Positions 33,961 to 41,868 of a DNA stretch of 64,000 nucleotides are shown here, one piece after another. Origin of the DNA: Hyphomonadaceae bacterium. Its GTDB lineage: Bacteria; Pseudomonadota; Alphaproteobacteria; Caulobacterales; Aquidulcibacteraceae. Location: assembly GCA_016791365.1 (NCBI GenBank), contig JAEUMT010000008.1:1-64000 (forward strand), written 5' to 3'. Both the position numbers and the translations under genes were made by a program. The first letter of the stretch is position 1. Each line of letters starts with the position of its first letter. The notes below the pieces were generated by a model. That model ran no database searches. It had not been told where the DNA came from and saw nothing but the letters and a program-made list of their open reading frames with translations.

Positions 33961-35370
33961 CTAAACGTGCAGCACTCTTCCGTACGCATCGAGCACCGCT
34001 TCGTGCATCATTTCTGACAGCGTCGGGTGGGGGAAGACGGTTTCCATGAGTTCGTGCTCGGTTGTCTCGGTCTGCATGGCGATGGCGTAGCCTTGGATGA
34101 GTTCGGTCACTTCGGCGCCGATCATGTGCGCGCCGAGGAGTTCGCCAGTCTTGGCGTCGAACACGACTTTGACCATGCCCTGATCTTCGCCGAGCGCAAT
34201 CGCCTTGCCGTTGCCGACGAACGGAAAGCGGCCGACGCGCACTTCCCGGCCACCGGCTTTCGCCTTCGCCTCGGTGAGGCCGACGCTGGCGACTTGCGGA
34301 TGCGAATACGTGCAACCCGGAATGCGCTCCTTGATCATCGGATGCGGCTTCTGCCCGGCGATGGCTTCAATGCAGATGATGCCCTCGTGGCTCGCTTTGT
34401 GCGCCAGCCACGGCGCGCCGGTGACATCGCCAATCGCATAGAGCCCGGCGACATTGGTTTTGCCGTAGCCGTCGGTGACGATGTGACCGCGATCGGTTTT
34501 GACGTTGAGGCCTTCAAGTCCAAGGTTTTCGATATTGCCGGTGATGCCAACGGCGACAATGGCGTGTGACGCCGTCAGCGTTTCTTCTTTGCCGTTCGAC
34601 GAAACGACAGCCTCAACACCGTTCGCCGTCGCCTTCAGCGATTTGGCCTCGGTGGAGGTGAGAATCTTCATACCTTCCTTCTCGTAGCGCTTCTTCGCGA
34701 ACGCCGAGATTTCCTCGTCCTCAACCGGCAACACGCGATCGAGCAATTCAACCACCGTCGTCTTCACACCGAACGCCGCGTAGAAGCTGGCGAACTCGAT
34801 GCCGATGGCGCCTGAGCCGAACACAAGCAACGATTCCGGCCACGACGGCGGCGTCATCGCATCGCGATAGGTCCAGATGCGCTTGCCGTCGGCCTTCAAG
34901 CCAGCCGCTGGAATTTCGCGCGCACGCGCGCCGGTGGCGAGGATGACGTGCTTGGCTTCGTACGCCGCGTCTTTGCCGTCCTTGCCTTTCACGATCACCT
35001 TCGGGCTCGCGCTGCCCTTCTCCAAGCGCGCTTCGCCTTCGATCACCGTGATCTTGTTCTTCTTCATCAAAAACTGAACGCCCTTCTCCATGCGTCCAGC
35101 CACGCCGCGCGACCGCTTCACGACGGCTTCGGGATCGAACTTCAGACCTTCGATCGTGAGCCCGAAATCCTTTGCATGCTGCGCGTTGCGATAGACTTCC
35201 GCCGAGCGGAGCAGCGCTTTTGTCGGGATGCAACCCCAGTTGAGGCAGATGCCGCCTAAGCGGTCGCGCTCGACGATGGCGGTTTTCAAACCAAGCTGCG
35301 AAGCGCGGATGGCGGTGACATAGCCGCCCGGCCCGGAACCGATAACGATGACGTCGAAGGATGTGCTCAT
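33961..35370 (-). CDS. lpd: Dihydrolipoyl dehydrogenase (E3)
   Basis: 469-residue FAD flavoenzyme that reoxidises dihydrolipoamide in PDH and related complexes. FAD site VIGSGPGGYVTAIRA, redox-active disulfide GGICLNWGCIPTKAL, NAD site LVFGSGAIGIEFASF, and the active-site His-Glu pair in HPHPTLSEMMHE. It is separated from pdhC by membrane-protein genes, MarC and a receiver gene, although all are on the minus strand except the receiver. Confidence 0.96.
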   Translation of the reverse strand: MSTSFDVIVIGSGPGGYVTAIRASQLGLKTAIVERDRLGGICLNWGCIPTKALLRSAEVYRNAQHAKDFGLTIEGLKFDPEAVVKRSRGVAGRMEKGVQFLMKKNKITVIEGEARLEKGSASPKVIVKGKDGKDAAYEAKHVILATGARAREIPAAGLKADGKRIWTYRDAMTPPSWPESLLVFGSGAIGIEFASFYAAFGVKTTVVELLDRVLPVEDEEISAFAKKRYEKEGMKILTSTEAKSLKATANGVEAVVSSNGKEETLTASHAIVAVGITGNIENLGLEGLNVKTDRGHIVTDGYGKTNVAGLYAIGDVTGAPWLAHKASHEGIICIEAIAGQKPHPMIKERIPGCTYSHPQVASVGLTEAKAKAGGREVRVGRFPFVGNGKAIALGEDQGMVKVVFDAKTGELLGAHMIGAEVTELIQGYAIAMQTETTEHELMETVFPHPTLSEMMHEAVLDAYGRVLHV

Positions 35371-35425
35371 GGCACTGTATCTAGCAGTCTGAAACGGCGC
35401 GTGAAGGCGGGGATTTGTTGATCTC

Positions 35426-35563
35426 CCACCTATTCCCGGATGAACGCGCAGCGTTCAGTCCGGGACCCATAAACACGTTTGCTCTTCGCAAGAGCACAAT
35501 CGGTTGAGAGTCGGGGTTATGGGTCCCGGGCTCGATGCTCCGCATCGCCCCGGGAATGGGTGG
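35426..35563. repeat. Long mosaic palindrome (family R4) next to marC
   Basis: CCACCTATTCCCGG (35426-35439) and CCGGGAATGGGTGG (35550-35563) pair with one mismatch. Inside them GGGACCCATAA (35462-35472) and TTATGGGTCCC (35516-35526) pair perfectly, and small hairpins (CTCTTCGCAAGAG, CGATGCTCCGCATCG) fill the rest. The element ends one base before the marC stop codon and likely ends its transcript. It resembles the R3 repeat in layout. Confidence 0.8.
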
Positions 35564-36205
35564 TCAAGCGATACCGAACACGTTCCTGATCCCATCCACC
35601 ACAAACTGCGCCGCCAGCGCGGCGAGCAGAATGCCGAAGATACGGGTCAGCATCGAAGCCACGGTCTCGCCCATGATCTTAGACAGCGTACCCGACATCA
35701 AGAACGCGATCAGGCAAAGCGCCAAGTTTGCGCCAACGCCGAGAAGGATAAAGCCGCGGCTTACGAGGTCTTCGTGTTCGGCGAAGAAGAGCATGATCGA
35801 GGCAATTGCGCCGGGGCCGGAAATGAGCGGGATAGCGAGCGGGAAGACCGAGATGTCGTCCTGGGCTTCGGGATGCTGCGCCTGGTGTGCGGCGACTTGC
35901 TCCGCCCTCTCCTCGCGCCGCTCAGAGCGCTTTTCGAACAGCATGTCGACCGCGATCAGGAAGAGCAGCAGGCCGCCCGCGATGCGGAACGCGTCAATCG
36001 AGACGTGGATCTGTTCCAACAGCCACGCGCCGCCGAACGCGAACGCCAACAGGATGCCCGTGGCGATGGCGATTGATTTGAACGCCATCTTGCGCCGCCA
36101 TTCGGGTGTCATGCGCGAGGTCATCGTGGTGAACATCGGCGCCATCGCCACCGGATCGATGGCGACGAAGAACGTGACAAATGAGGCGAGCAGCAGCGAA
36201 AGCAT
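35564..36205 (-). CDS. MarC-family integral membrane protein
   Basis: 213 residues with six membrane helices. LLASFVTFFVAIDPVAMAPMF opens the protein, AFRIAGGLLLFLIAVDMLF lies in the middle, and ISVFPLAIPLISGPGAIASIMLF is the family signature. MarC (UPF0056/NAAT) proteins are membrane proteins of uncertain transport function. Two start codons adjoin (TTG 36208, ATG 36205); ATG is preferred. It is divergent from the receiver gene. Confidence 0.9.
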   Translation of the reverse strand: MLSLLLASFVTFFVAIDPVAMAPMFTTMTSRMTPEWRRKMAFKSIAIATGILLAFAFGGAWLLEQIHVSIDAFRIAGGLLLFLIAVDMLFEKRSERREERAEQVAAHQAQHPEAQDDISVFPLAIPLISGPGAIASIMLFFAEHEDLVSRGFILLGVGANLALCLIAFLMSGTLSKIMGETVASMLTRIFGILLAALAAQFVVDGIRNVFGIA

Positions 36206-36298
36206 CAATGCGGCTTAACCGATTCACGCGGCGTTTACTGCAAAAAGCCTTGTTCCGTTACCGCAAATGTTAAGCTCGTTCTCGTATAAACCGCCCGC

Positions 36299-37195
36299 AT
36301 GGCGGACCGGCGTACTAAAGCTCAAAAGATTCTGAGAATGCTGGTCGTTGACGACAAGCCATTCCAGCGGCGGCTGACGATCGAGACGTTGCGCACGATG
36401 CGCAACGTTGTCGTCGAGTATGTCGAAAACGCCGATCATTGCATCGAAACGCTCGCGCTCTTCCAACCCGATGTGGTCGTCACCACGTGGGACATGGAAG
36501 GCAGCGACGGCGTCATGATGACGCGGCGCATTCGTTCCGGTGAAGGCGGCGACACGTCGCGGCGTGTTCCGGTTGTGCTCGTGACCGAGCGCGGGCGACC
36601 CAGCGACATCGCGCGTGCGCGCAGCGCGGGCGTGAATGAGTTCGTCCAAACCCCCTTCTCCACCATGACCTTGCTGAAACGGGTGCGCGAAACACAGCGC
36701 CGCACGCGCGATTTCGTTGAAAGCGCCAGGTATGTCGGTCCCTGCCGCCGCCGGCGTTTGCTGGAGGCCGGTTATGATGGTCCGCGCCGCAGGCTGTTCG
36801 ACACCAACGACAAGCAAGCGGACTCACCCGATGTGCAAATCCGCAAGGGCCTCGCGCGGATGTATTGCGAGCGCATTGCCCTCCTGTTGAAGGCGGTGAA
36901 GCCAGGCGACGCCGCGTCGCTCCGTGACCTCGGCCTCACGTGCGGTCAGCTCAGCGCGCTTGCGGGCGACATGAAGGATCGCTTGCTGATGTCGGCGTCT
37001 TCTTCTCTCTTCAATTACATTAAGGGCGTCGGCGCCGAGGCGCCGCTCAATTTGGAAGTCGTGCAGGCGCACCTGGATTCAGTTATCCAGCTTGCGGAAC
37101 TGCCCAATTCTCAGGTTGAGCTCCGCCAGACGGTGACGCAGCAGCTTTCCTTGATGGTGACAAAGAAACTCCGTCAGGCAGGCCAAGCCGCCTAA
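36299..37195 (+). CDS. Response-regulator-like protein lacking the phospho-acceptor Asp
   Basis: 298 residues. The N-terminal receiver (about 12-128) keeps the acidic pair in LVVDDK (D18, D19) and the Thr in LVTERGR, but the aligned phospho-Asp is Thr63 (VVVTTWDMEGSDG), and the conserved Lys is Gln117 (EFVQTPF). A basic linker (CRRRRLL) leads into a helical C-terminal region (residues about 175-298) without a known output domain. It probably acts as a phosphorylation-independent protein. It is divergent from marC; its end overlaps the next minus-strand gene by 4 bases. Confidence 0.85.
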   Translation: MADRRTKAQKILRMLVVDDKPFQRRLTIETLRTMRNVVVEYVENADHCIETLALFQPDVVVTTWDMEGSDGVMMTRRIRSGEGGDTSRRVPVVLVTERGRPSDIARARSAGVNEFVQTPFSTMTLLKRVRETQRRTRDFVESARYVGPCRRRRLLEAGYDGPRRRLFDTNDKQADSPDVQIRKGLARMYCERIALLLKAVKPGDAASLRDLGLTCGQLSALAGDMKDRLLMSASSSLFNYIKGVGAEAPLNLEVVQAHLDSVIQLAELPNSQVELRQTVTQQLSLMVTKKLRQAGQAA

Positions 37196-37638
37196 GGCGC
37201 CACGCCGACGACGCCGCCATTCTGTGCGGCTTGGATGAGCGTTTGGATGCTCGCCAGTGTCGCGAAGATCGTTACGGCGAATGCGACGACATCAAGAGGC
37301 AACGCCAGGTTCCGCATAAGCGGCGCAGCGCCCGCCACCGCCGCGCCCAGAATTGCGCCAATCAGGGCGCCGCCCAGCACCGCCGCAACCGGCAACCCGA
37401 CAGCGATCACGAGCAGCGTCTGATCGTGTGAGCGCGCGGTGATGTAGCCGTGCGCGAGCAAGAGTCCCGGCGTCAGCAGCGTAAGCACGAGAGCCAGGAG
37501 CGCCAAGGCGCCGTGCTTGGGCCGATCTTCATCGGGCGATCGGACCGCGCCCCATTGCTCGACCAGGACCGAGGCGGCGTCAAACGCCACAGCGACCAGA
37601 AACCAGGGCCCGACAATCTGAATCAGCGCTTCCAGCAT
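37192..37638 (-). CDS. Hypothetical membrane protein, tandem paralogue 1
   Basis: 148 residues with about four membrane helices (IVGPWFLVAVAFDAASVLV, ALLALVLTLLTPGLLLAHGYI, LLVIAVGLPVAAVLGGALIGA, LDVVAFAVTIFATLASI). The protein at 37731-38180 shares its plan: MxxALI, a GP(W/Y)F first helix, RSP/RAP-x-E, an LT helix, then LPVxA...GxLIGA. So they are tandem duplicates. Function unknown. The 92-base spacing between the two is small. Confidence 0.72.
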   Translation of the reverse strand: MLEALIQIVGPWFLVAVAFDAASVLVEQWGAVRSPDEDRPKHGALALLALVLTLLTPGLLLAHGYITARSHDQTLLVIAVGLPVAAVLGGALIGAILGAAVAGAAPLMRNLALPLDVVAFAVTIFATLASIQTLIQAAQNGGVVGVAP

Positions 37639-37730
37639 GCCTTGAGCATAAAACCGCCGATGAACACTTGTGGAGGCATTTAGCCAGGTCGCCCGTCGCT
37701 AACTCACCGGACGCGACAGTTGCGTTACGC

Positions 37731-38180
37731 TCAGTCCGCCAGCGCCTCCGCCGCGCCCAGAAGCCTGGCTGTTTGCTCGGCGGCCCAAGCGCCATTGATC
37801 CGCGGGAGGGTCACGCCGAGCGCGACGATCAGCGCGCCAAAACCGGCGACAATGCTTGCCATCCTGAACATCGCGCGGGCGCCGCGCGTCGCGAGACCGA
37901 TAAGCGCACCGAGCAGCGAGCCCGTAAATCCCGCCACGACCGGTAGCGCCATCAACGCGGAACGTTCCTCCGCGTTGCTCCCAACGACATAGCTGTAAAG
38001 CGCAAGCGCGCTTATCGTTAGCGCTGCCGCGGCCGCGCGCGTGAGCATCATGAAGCTGGGACGCGCCGGCTCCTCGCTTGGCGCGCGCGCTGCGCCGGCA
38101 CCAGCGATCAGCGCGGCTATGAAAATCGCGGCGACCGCGATGAAATAGCCCGGCCCAGCGAGCGAGATAAGCGCGTCCAT
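37731..38180 (-). CDS. Hypothetical membrane protein, tandem paralogue 2
   Basis: 149 residues, about four membrane helices (GYFIAVAAIFIAALIAGAGAA, RAAAAALTISALALYSYVV, LMALPVVAGFTGSLLGALIGL, IVAGFGALIVALGVTL). It is the paralogue of the adjacent 37192-37638 product: same helix order and shared motifs around the second and third helices. It lies 65 bases downstream of pdhC on the same strand, so it may belong to the end of the PDH transcript. Function unknown. Confidence 0.72.
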   Translation of the reverse strand: MDALISLAGPGYFIAVAAIFIAALIAGAGAARAPSEEPARPSFMMLTRAAAAALTISALALYSYVVGSNAEERSALMALPVVAGFTGSLLGALIGLATRGARAMFRMASIVAGFGALIVALGVTLPRINGAWAAEQTARLLGAAEALAD

Positions 38181-38245
38181 CCTCTCCCCCAGGCGTCGCT
38201 AACCCATCGCCACAAGCTTGTGCAATGGGCTCCGCAGCGGAAGCG

Positions 38246-39571
38246 TCAGAGCAGCATCGCCATGGGGTCTTCCAGGAAACTCTTGAAAGCTTTCAGGAAC
38301 GCCGCACCAAGCGCGCCGTCCACAACGCGGTGATCACAGGTGACCGTGACCGTCATCATGGTTGCGATCGCCAGCGCGTCGTTCTTCACGATCGGGCGCT
38401 TTTCGCCGGCGCCGATCGACATGATCATGCCGTGCGGCTCATTGATGATCGAAGCGAAGCTCTTGATGCCGAGCATGCCCATGTTCGAGATCGTAAACGT
38501 GCCGCCCTGAAATTCCTCGGGCTTCAACCTCTTTTCGCGCGCGCGCTGCGCCAGATCGGCCATCTCGGCGCTGATCTGCGCCAGGCCCTTGGTCTCAGCG
38601 GCCCACACGATTGGCGTGATCAGCCCATGCGGAATGGCGACGGCGACGCCGATATCGGCATGGTGGTGGATCGCGATGCCGTCTGGCGTGTAGCTGGCGT
38701 TGGCTTCCGGCACGAGTTTCAGCGCAAGCGCCGCCGCCTTGATGCACATGTCGTTGACGGAGATTTTCACGCCGTTGTCGGCGAAGCGCTTGTTGATCTC
38801 GCCGCGGGCTTTCAGGAGCGCGTCGATTTCGAGATCTATGGTCAGCGGAAAATGCGGCACGTCGCGGAACGAGGCCGTCATGCGCTTGGCGATGGTTTTG
38901 CGCATCATATCGAGCGGCACGAGATCGTAAGTGCCTGAGCGAATGCCGTAGCTTTCGAGTGTCGCAGGCGCCTGTTGCGGCGCGGGCTTGGAGACCTCAC
39001 GCGATTGCTGCGGCGCTTGTGTCTGCGTGCGCGGTGCTTTCGCAGCGGCTTCGACATCGGCTTTCACGATCCGGCCGTTCGGGCCGGATCCGCTCAAGCC
39101 GCTCAAGTCGATGCCGCCTTGTTCGGCGAGACGGCGTGCGAGCGGCGATGCGAGGATGCGCTCTGAGCCCCCGCCCCCTCGCGGGGCGGGGTCGGGGGTG
39201 GGGGTAGCGGCGGTGCTCTTTGCGGCTGGGCTGCCGCCGTCACCCCTCCCCCTGCCCCCGCCCACAGGGGGCGGGGGTGATTGCTGAGCCTTCAACGTCT
39301 CTTGTTTAGCCGCCGGCTGCGCCGCTTCGCCTTCGCCTGCAAGCGTCGCGATCGGCGTGTTGACCTTCACGCCTTGGCTGCCTTCCGGCACCAGAATTTC
39401 CGCGATCACGCCTTCGTCGACGGCTTCGACTTCCATCGTCGCTTTGTCGGTTTCGATCTCGGCGATGACTTGGCCCGGCTCGATCTTGTCGCCGGCCTTC
39501 ACGTGCCACTTGGCGAGATTGCCTTCCTCCATCGTCGGCGACAGCGCGGGCATAGTGATCTGGGTCGTCAT
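38246..39571 (-). CDS. pdhC: Pyruvate dehydrogenase E2, dihydrolipoyl acetyltransferase
   Basis: 441 residues. Lipoyl domain (1 to about 80, lipoyl Lys43 in [11 protein letters not shown]), long linker (about 81-136), subunit-binding domain (about 139-175: ASPLARRLAEQGGIDLSGL), then the acyltransferase core with the active-site DHRVVDG (His about 414). Residues 98-136 of the linker are encoded by a C/G-rich palindromic repeat (39168-39279), giving Pro/Gly-rich sequence SPPPPVGGGRGRGDGG. The start at 39571 is inferred from the lipoyl domain and overlaps the previous gene stop by 4 bases (ATGA). Confidence 0.95.
   Translation of the reverse strand: MTTQITMPALSPTMEEGNLAKWHVKAGDKIEPGQVIAEIETDKATMEVEAVDEGVIAEILVPEGSQGVKVNTPIATLAGEGEAAQPAAKQETLKAQQSPPPPVGGGRGRGDGGSPAAKSTAATPTPDPAPRGGGGSERILASPLARRLAEQGGIDLSGLSGSGPNGRIVKADVEAAAKAPRTQTQAPQQSREVSKPAPQQAPATLESYGIRSGTYDLVPLDMMRKTIAKRMTASFRDVPHFPLTIDLEIDALLKARGEINKRFADNGVKISVNDMCIKAAALALKLVPEANASYTPDGIAIHHHADIGVAVAIPHGLITPIVWAAETKGLAQISAEMADLAQRAREKRLKPEEFQGGTFTISNMGMLGIKSFASIINEPHGMIMSIGAGEKRPIVKNDALAIATMMTVTVTCDHRVVDGALGAAFLKAFKSFLEDPMAMLL
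39168..39279. repeat. C/G-rich palindromic repeat R2, copy c, inside pdhC
   Basis: CCCCGCCCC with GGGGCGGGG (39168-39191), then GGGGGTGGGGG and a GGCGGTG...GCCGCC region, then CCCCCGCCC-ACA-GGGGGCGGGGG (39255-39277). Its layout is the R2 layout; the core between the hairpins is more diverged than in copies b and d. It is in frame and free of stops in the minus-strand pdhC reading frame. Confidence 0.78.
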
Positions 39572-40014
39572 TGCGTGGCGGCTTTCTTCGATTGGATCTG
39601 GACGTTGACGATGTCCGGTTTCCAGCGATGCAAGAAGGTCATGTAGGCGAGCGCGGCGAAGACGGAGATCATCCCCAACCACAACAGGATGCGCACGAGC
39701 CCGTCGATGCCATTGCGCGCGTTCGCAAGCGCGCCGCGCCCGGCGGCGGAAATTTCGCCGCTTGCTTCAAACTCCGCGAGCCGTGCGATCAGGCTTGCGT
39801 GCGTGCTCTCGGCGCCGAGCATCACCACCAAAAGCAGCGACAATATAAGCGACACGAAAGCGAAGGCGCCGACACGGGCGATGAGGTGCGCGTCGCCGAC
39901 GAAATAGTTGAGCGCAACGATATAAGTCGAAACCACCGTGAAGATGATCGACACGCCAAGCAGCAACAGGCTCATATAGCCGATGAGTTGCTCAACAACT
40001 TCGCCCTCGCTCAT
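39568..40014 (-). CDS. Hypothetical membrane protein inside the pdh operon
   Basis: 148 residues, three likely membrane helices (GYMSLLLLGVSIIFTVVSTYIV, VGAFAFVSLILSLLLVVMLG, RILLWLGMISVFAALAYMTFL) separated by a charged helix with RLAEFEASGEISAAGRGAL. It lies between pdhB and pdhC and overlaps the pdhC start by 4 bases, so it is read with the PDH genes. No family recognised. Confidence 0.75.
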   Translation of the reverse strand: MSEGEVVEQLIGYMSLLLLGVSIIFTVVSTYIVALNYFVGDAHLIARVGAFAFVSLILSLLLVVMLGAESTHASLIARLAEFEASGEISAAGRGALANARNGIDGLVRILLWLGMISVFAALAYMTFLHRWKPDIVNVQIQSKKAATQ

Positions 40015-40072
40015 GGCGCGCCCTCCGTCAATGTCATGGGCGTCCAGCGTGAGTGGCAGGCGCCATTATAAA

Positions 40073-41452
40073 TCACCGGTACGTCACCGCTTTCACGGCA
40101 TCGACGATCTTCTCCACGCTGGGCAACGACAGCGCTTCGAGATTTGCGGCGTACGCCAGCGGCGCATCGACCTGGTGAACGCGCGTCGGCGGCGCGTCGA
40201 GATAGTCGAACGCCTCCGCTGTTACGCGCGCGCAGACCTCGGCGCCGACTCCGGATTGGCCCCAACCTTCTTCGACGGTGACGAGGCGGTTGGTTTTCTT
40301 CACGCTCTCGATAATCGTGGCGGTATCGAGCGGGCGCAGCGTGCGCAGATCGATGACTTCGGCTTCGATGCCTTGCTTTGAAAGCTCGTCCGCCGCTTTC
40401 AGCGAGAGCCCGACCATGCGCGAGTGCGCGGTGATGGTGACGTCGACGCCCTGGCGGCGCACCTTCGCCTTGCCGATCGGTACGACCCAATCCTTCACGT
40501 CCGGAATCTCGAACTCCTGGCCGTAGAGCATCTCGTGCTCGAGGAAGACCACCGGGTTCGGATTGCGAATGGCCGCCTTCAACAAGCCCTTCGCGTCAGC
40601 CGCGTCATACGGAGCGATGACGATGAGGCCCGGTACGTGCGCGTACCAAGACGAATAGTCCTGGCTGTGTTGTGCCGCGACGCGCGAGGCGGCGCCGTTG
40701 GGTCCACGGAAGACGATCGAGGATTTGATCTGGCCGCCAGACATGTAGAGCGTCTTGGCGGCGGAGTTGATGATCTGGTCGATGGCCTGCATGCCAAAAT
40801 TCCAGGTCATGAACTCGACGATTGGTTTCAAACCCGCCATCGCCGCGCCAACGCCGAGGCCAGCAAAGCCGTGCTCGGTGATCGGCGTATCGACCACGCG
40901 TTGTGCGCCGAACTCCTGCAGCAATTCGCGCGTGACTTTGTAAGCGCCCTGATACTCGGCGACTTCTTCACCCATGACAAAGACGCGCTCATCGGCGCGC
41001 ATCTCTTCGGCCATCGCGTCACGCAACGCATCGCGCACGGTGATCTTGATCATCTGCGTGCCGGCTGGGATTTCGAGATCTACGCCCCTCCCCCCTTGTG
41101 GGGGAGGGGTTGGGGTGGGGGGGCGTTCAGCCGTGCGTGAGCTTGAAGGCGGCGGCGCGTCGGACCGCCCCCCACCCCCTGCCCCCGCCCCACGAGGGGG
41201 CGGGGAAGTTTCAGCTTCCCCGCTCAACACCGCGATCGGCGTATTCACCTTCACGCCCTGCGCGCCTTCTTCGATCAGGAGCGCCGTCACCGTGCCTTCG
41301 TCGACGGCTTCGACTTCCATCGTCGCCTTATCGGTCTCGATCTCGGCGATGACTTGGCCGGGTTCGATCGTGTCGCCGACTTTGACGAGCCACTTCGTGA
41401 GATTGCCCTCCTCCATCGTCGGAGAAAGCGCGGGCATGAGGATTTGCGTCAT
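40073..41452 (-). CDS. pdhB: Pyruvate dehydrogenase E1 beta subunit with N-terminal lipoyl domain
   Basis: 459 residues. Lipoyl domain first (1 to about 80; lipoyl Lys42 in [11 protein letters not shown]), then a linker, then the TPP-enzyme beta subunit (about 130-459: [35 protein letters not shown] broken over motifs, [26 protein letters not shown]). The E1-beta/lipoyl fusion is standard in alphaproteobacteria. Linker residues 83-123 ([20 protein letters not shown] and on) are encoded by a palindromic repeat at 41085-41205. The start overlaps the MAPEG gene stop by one base. Confidence 0.95.
   Translation of the reverse strand: MTQILMPALSPTMEEGNLTKWLVKVGDTIEPGQVIAEIETDKATMEVEAVDEGTVTALLIEEGAQGVKVNTPIAVLSGEAETSPPPRGAGAGGGGRSDAPPPSSSRTAERPPTPTPPPQGGRGVDLEIPAGTQMIKITVRDALRDAMAEEMRADERVFVMGEEVAEYQGAYKVTRELLQEFGAQRVVDTPITEHGFAGLGVGAAMAGLKPIVEFMTWNFGMQAIDQIINSAAKTLYMSGGQIKSSIVFRGPNGAASRVAAQHSQDYSSWYAHVPGLIVIAPYDAADAKGLLKAAIRNPNPVVFLEHEMLYGQEFEIPDVKDWVVPIGKAKVRRQGVDVTITAHSRMVGLSLKAADELSKQGIEAEVIDLRTLRPLDTATIIESVKKTNRLVTVEEGWGQSGVGAEVCARVTAEAFDYLDAPPTRVHQVDAPLAYAANLEALSLPSVEKIVDAVKAVTYR
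41085..41205. repeat. C/G-rich palindromic repeat R2, copy d, inside pdhB
   Basis: CCCCTCCCC with GGGGAGGGG (41085-41109), then GTTGGGGTGGGGGGGCGTTC, then CCCCCGCCCC-ACGA-GGGGGCGGGG (41182-41205). The reverse strand aligns almost base for base with the intergenic copy at 30024-30132. It is in the pdhB frame with no stop and encodes residues about 83-123 of the linker. Confidence 0.88.
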
Positions 41453-41850
41453 CAGACGAGGATCCCAAACAGAGCAAGGAAGATAAGCGCGCAGCCGATG
41501 ACGCCCGCGAACCAGAACAGCGGACGGATGAACGGCCATCCCGTGAGGTAGGTGATCGCGTGCGCCACGCGGGCGAAGAAGAAGACTTGCGCGCCAAGGA
41601 TCGTCCACTGATTGGAAATGCCGGCGATTGCCGCGATCAAAACGCCTGGCGCGAAGAACCAGAGGTTTTCGCGCATGTTGTCGACGTTGCGCTTGGCGCG
41701 CGCGGCGAAGGCGTTGGGCGCGGGAAGGTTGTCGCGATTGTTCGCCATGGTCACGCCGCCGTGCTGGCGGATGCCGGAGCTGGCTTGAATGAACACGATC
41801 ACGAAGAGAAGGATGATTGAATACGCGAGGTAGGTAAGTTCTGGTGTCAT
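41452..41850 (-). CDS. MAPEG-family membrane protein
   Basis: 132 residues with four membrane helices ([76 protein letters not shown]). The segment [21 protein letters not shown] is the MAPEG signature (eicosanoid and glutathione metabolism family; bacterial role unclear). It lies between pdhA and pdhB on the same transcript; its stop overlaps the pdhB start. Confidence 0.88.
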   Translation of the reverse strand: MTPELTYLAYSIILLFVIVFIQASSGIRQHGGVTMANNRDNLPAPNAFAARAKRNVDNMRENLWFFAPGVLIAAIAGISNQWTILGAQVFFFARVAHAITYLTGWPFIRPLFWFAGVIGCALIFLALFGILV

Positions 41851-41868
41851 AAGCGTTGCCCCCGATGC

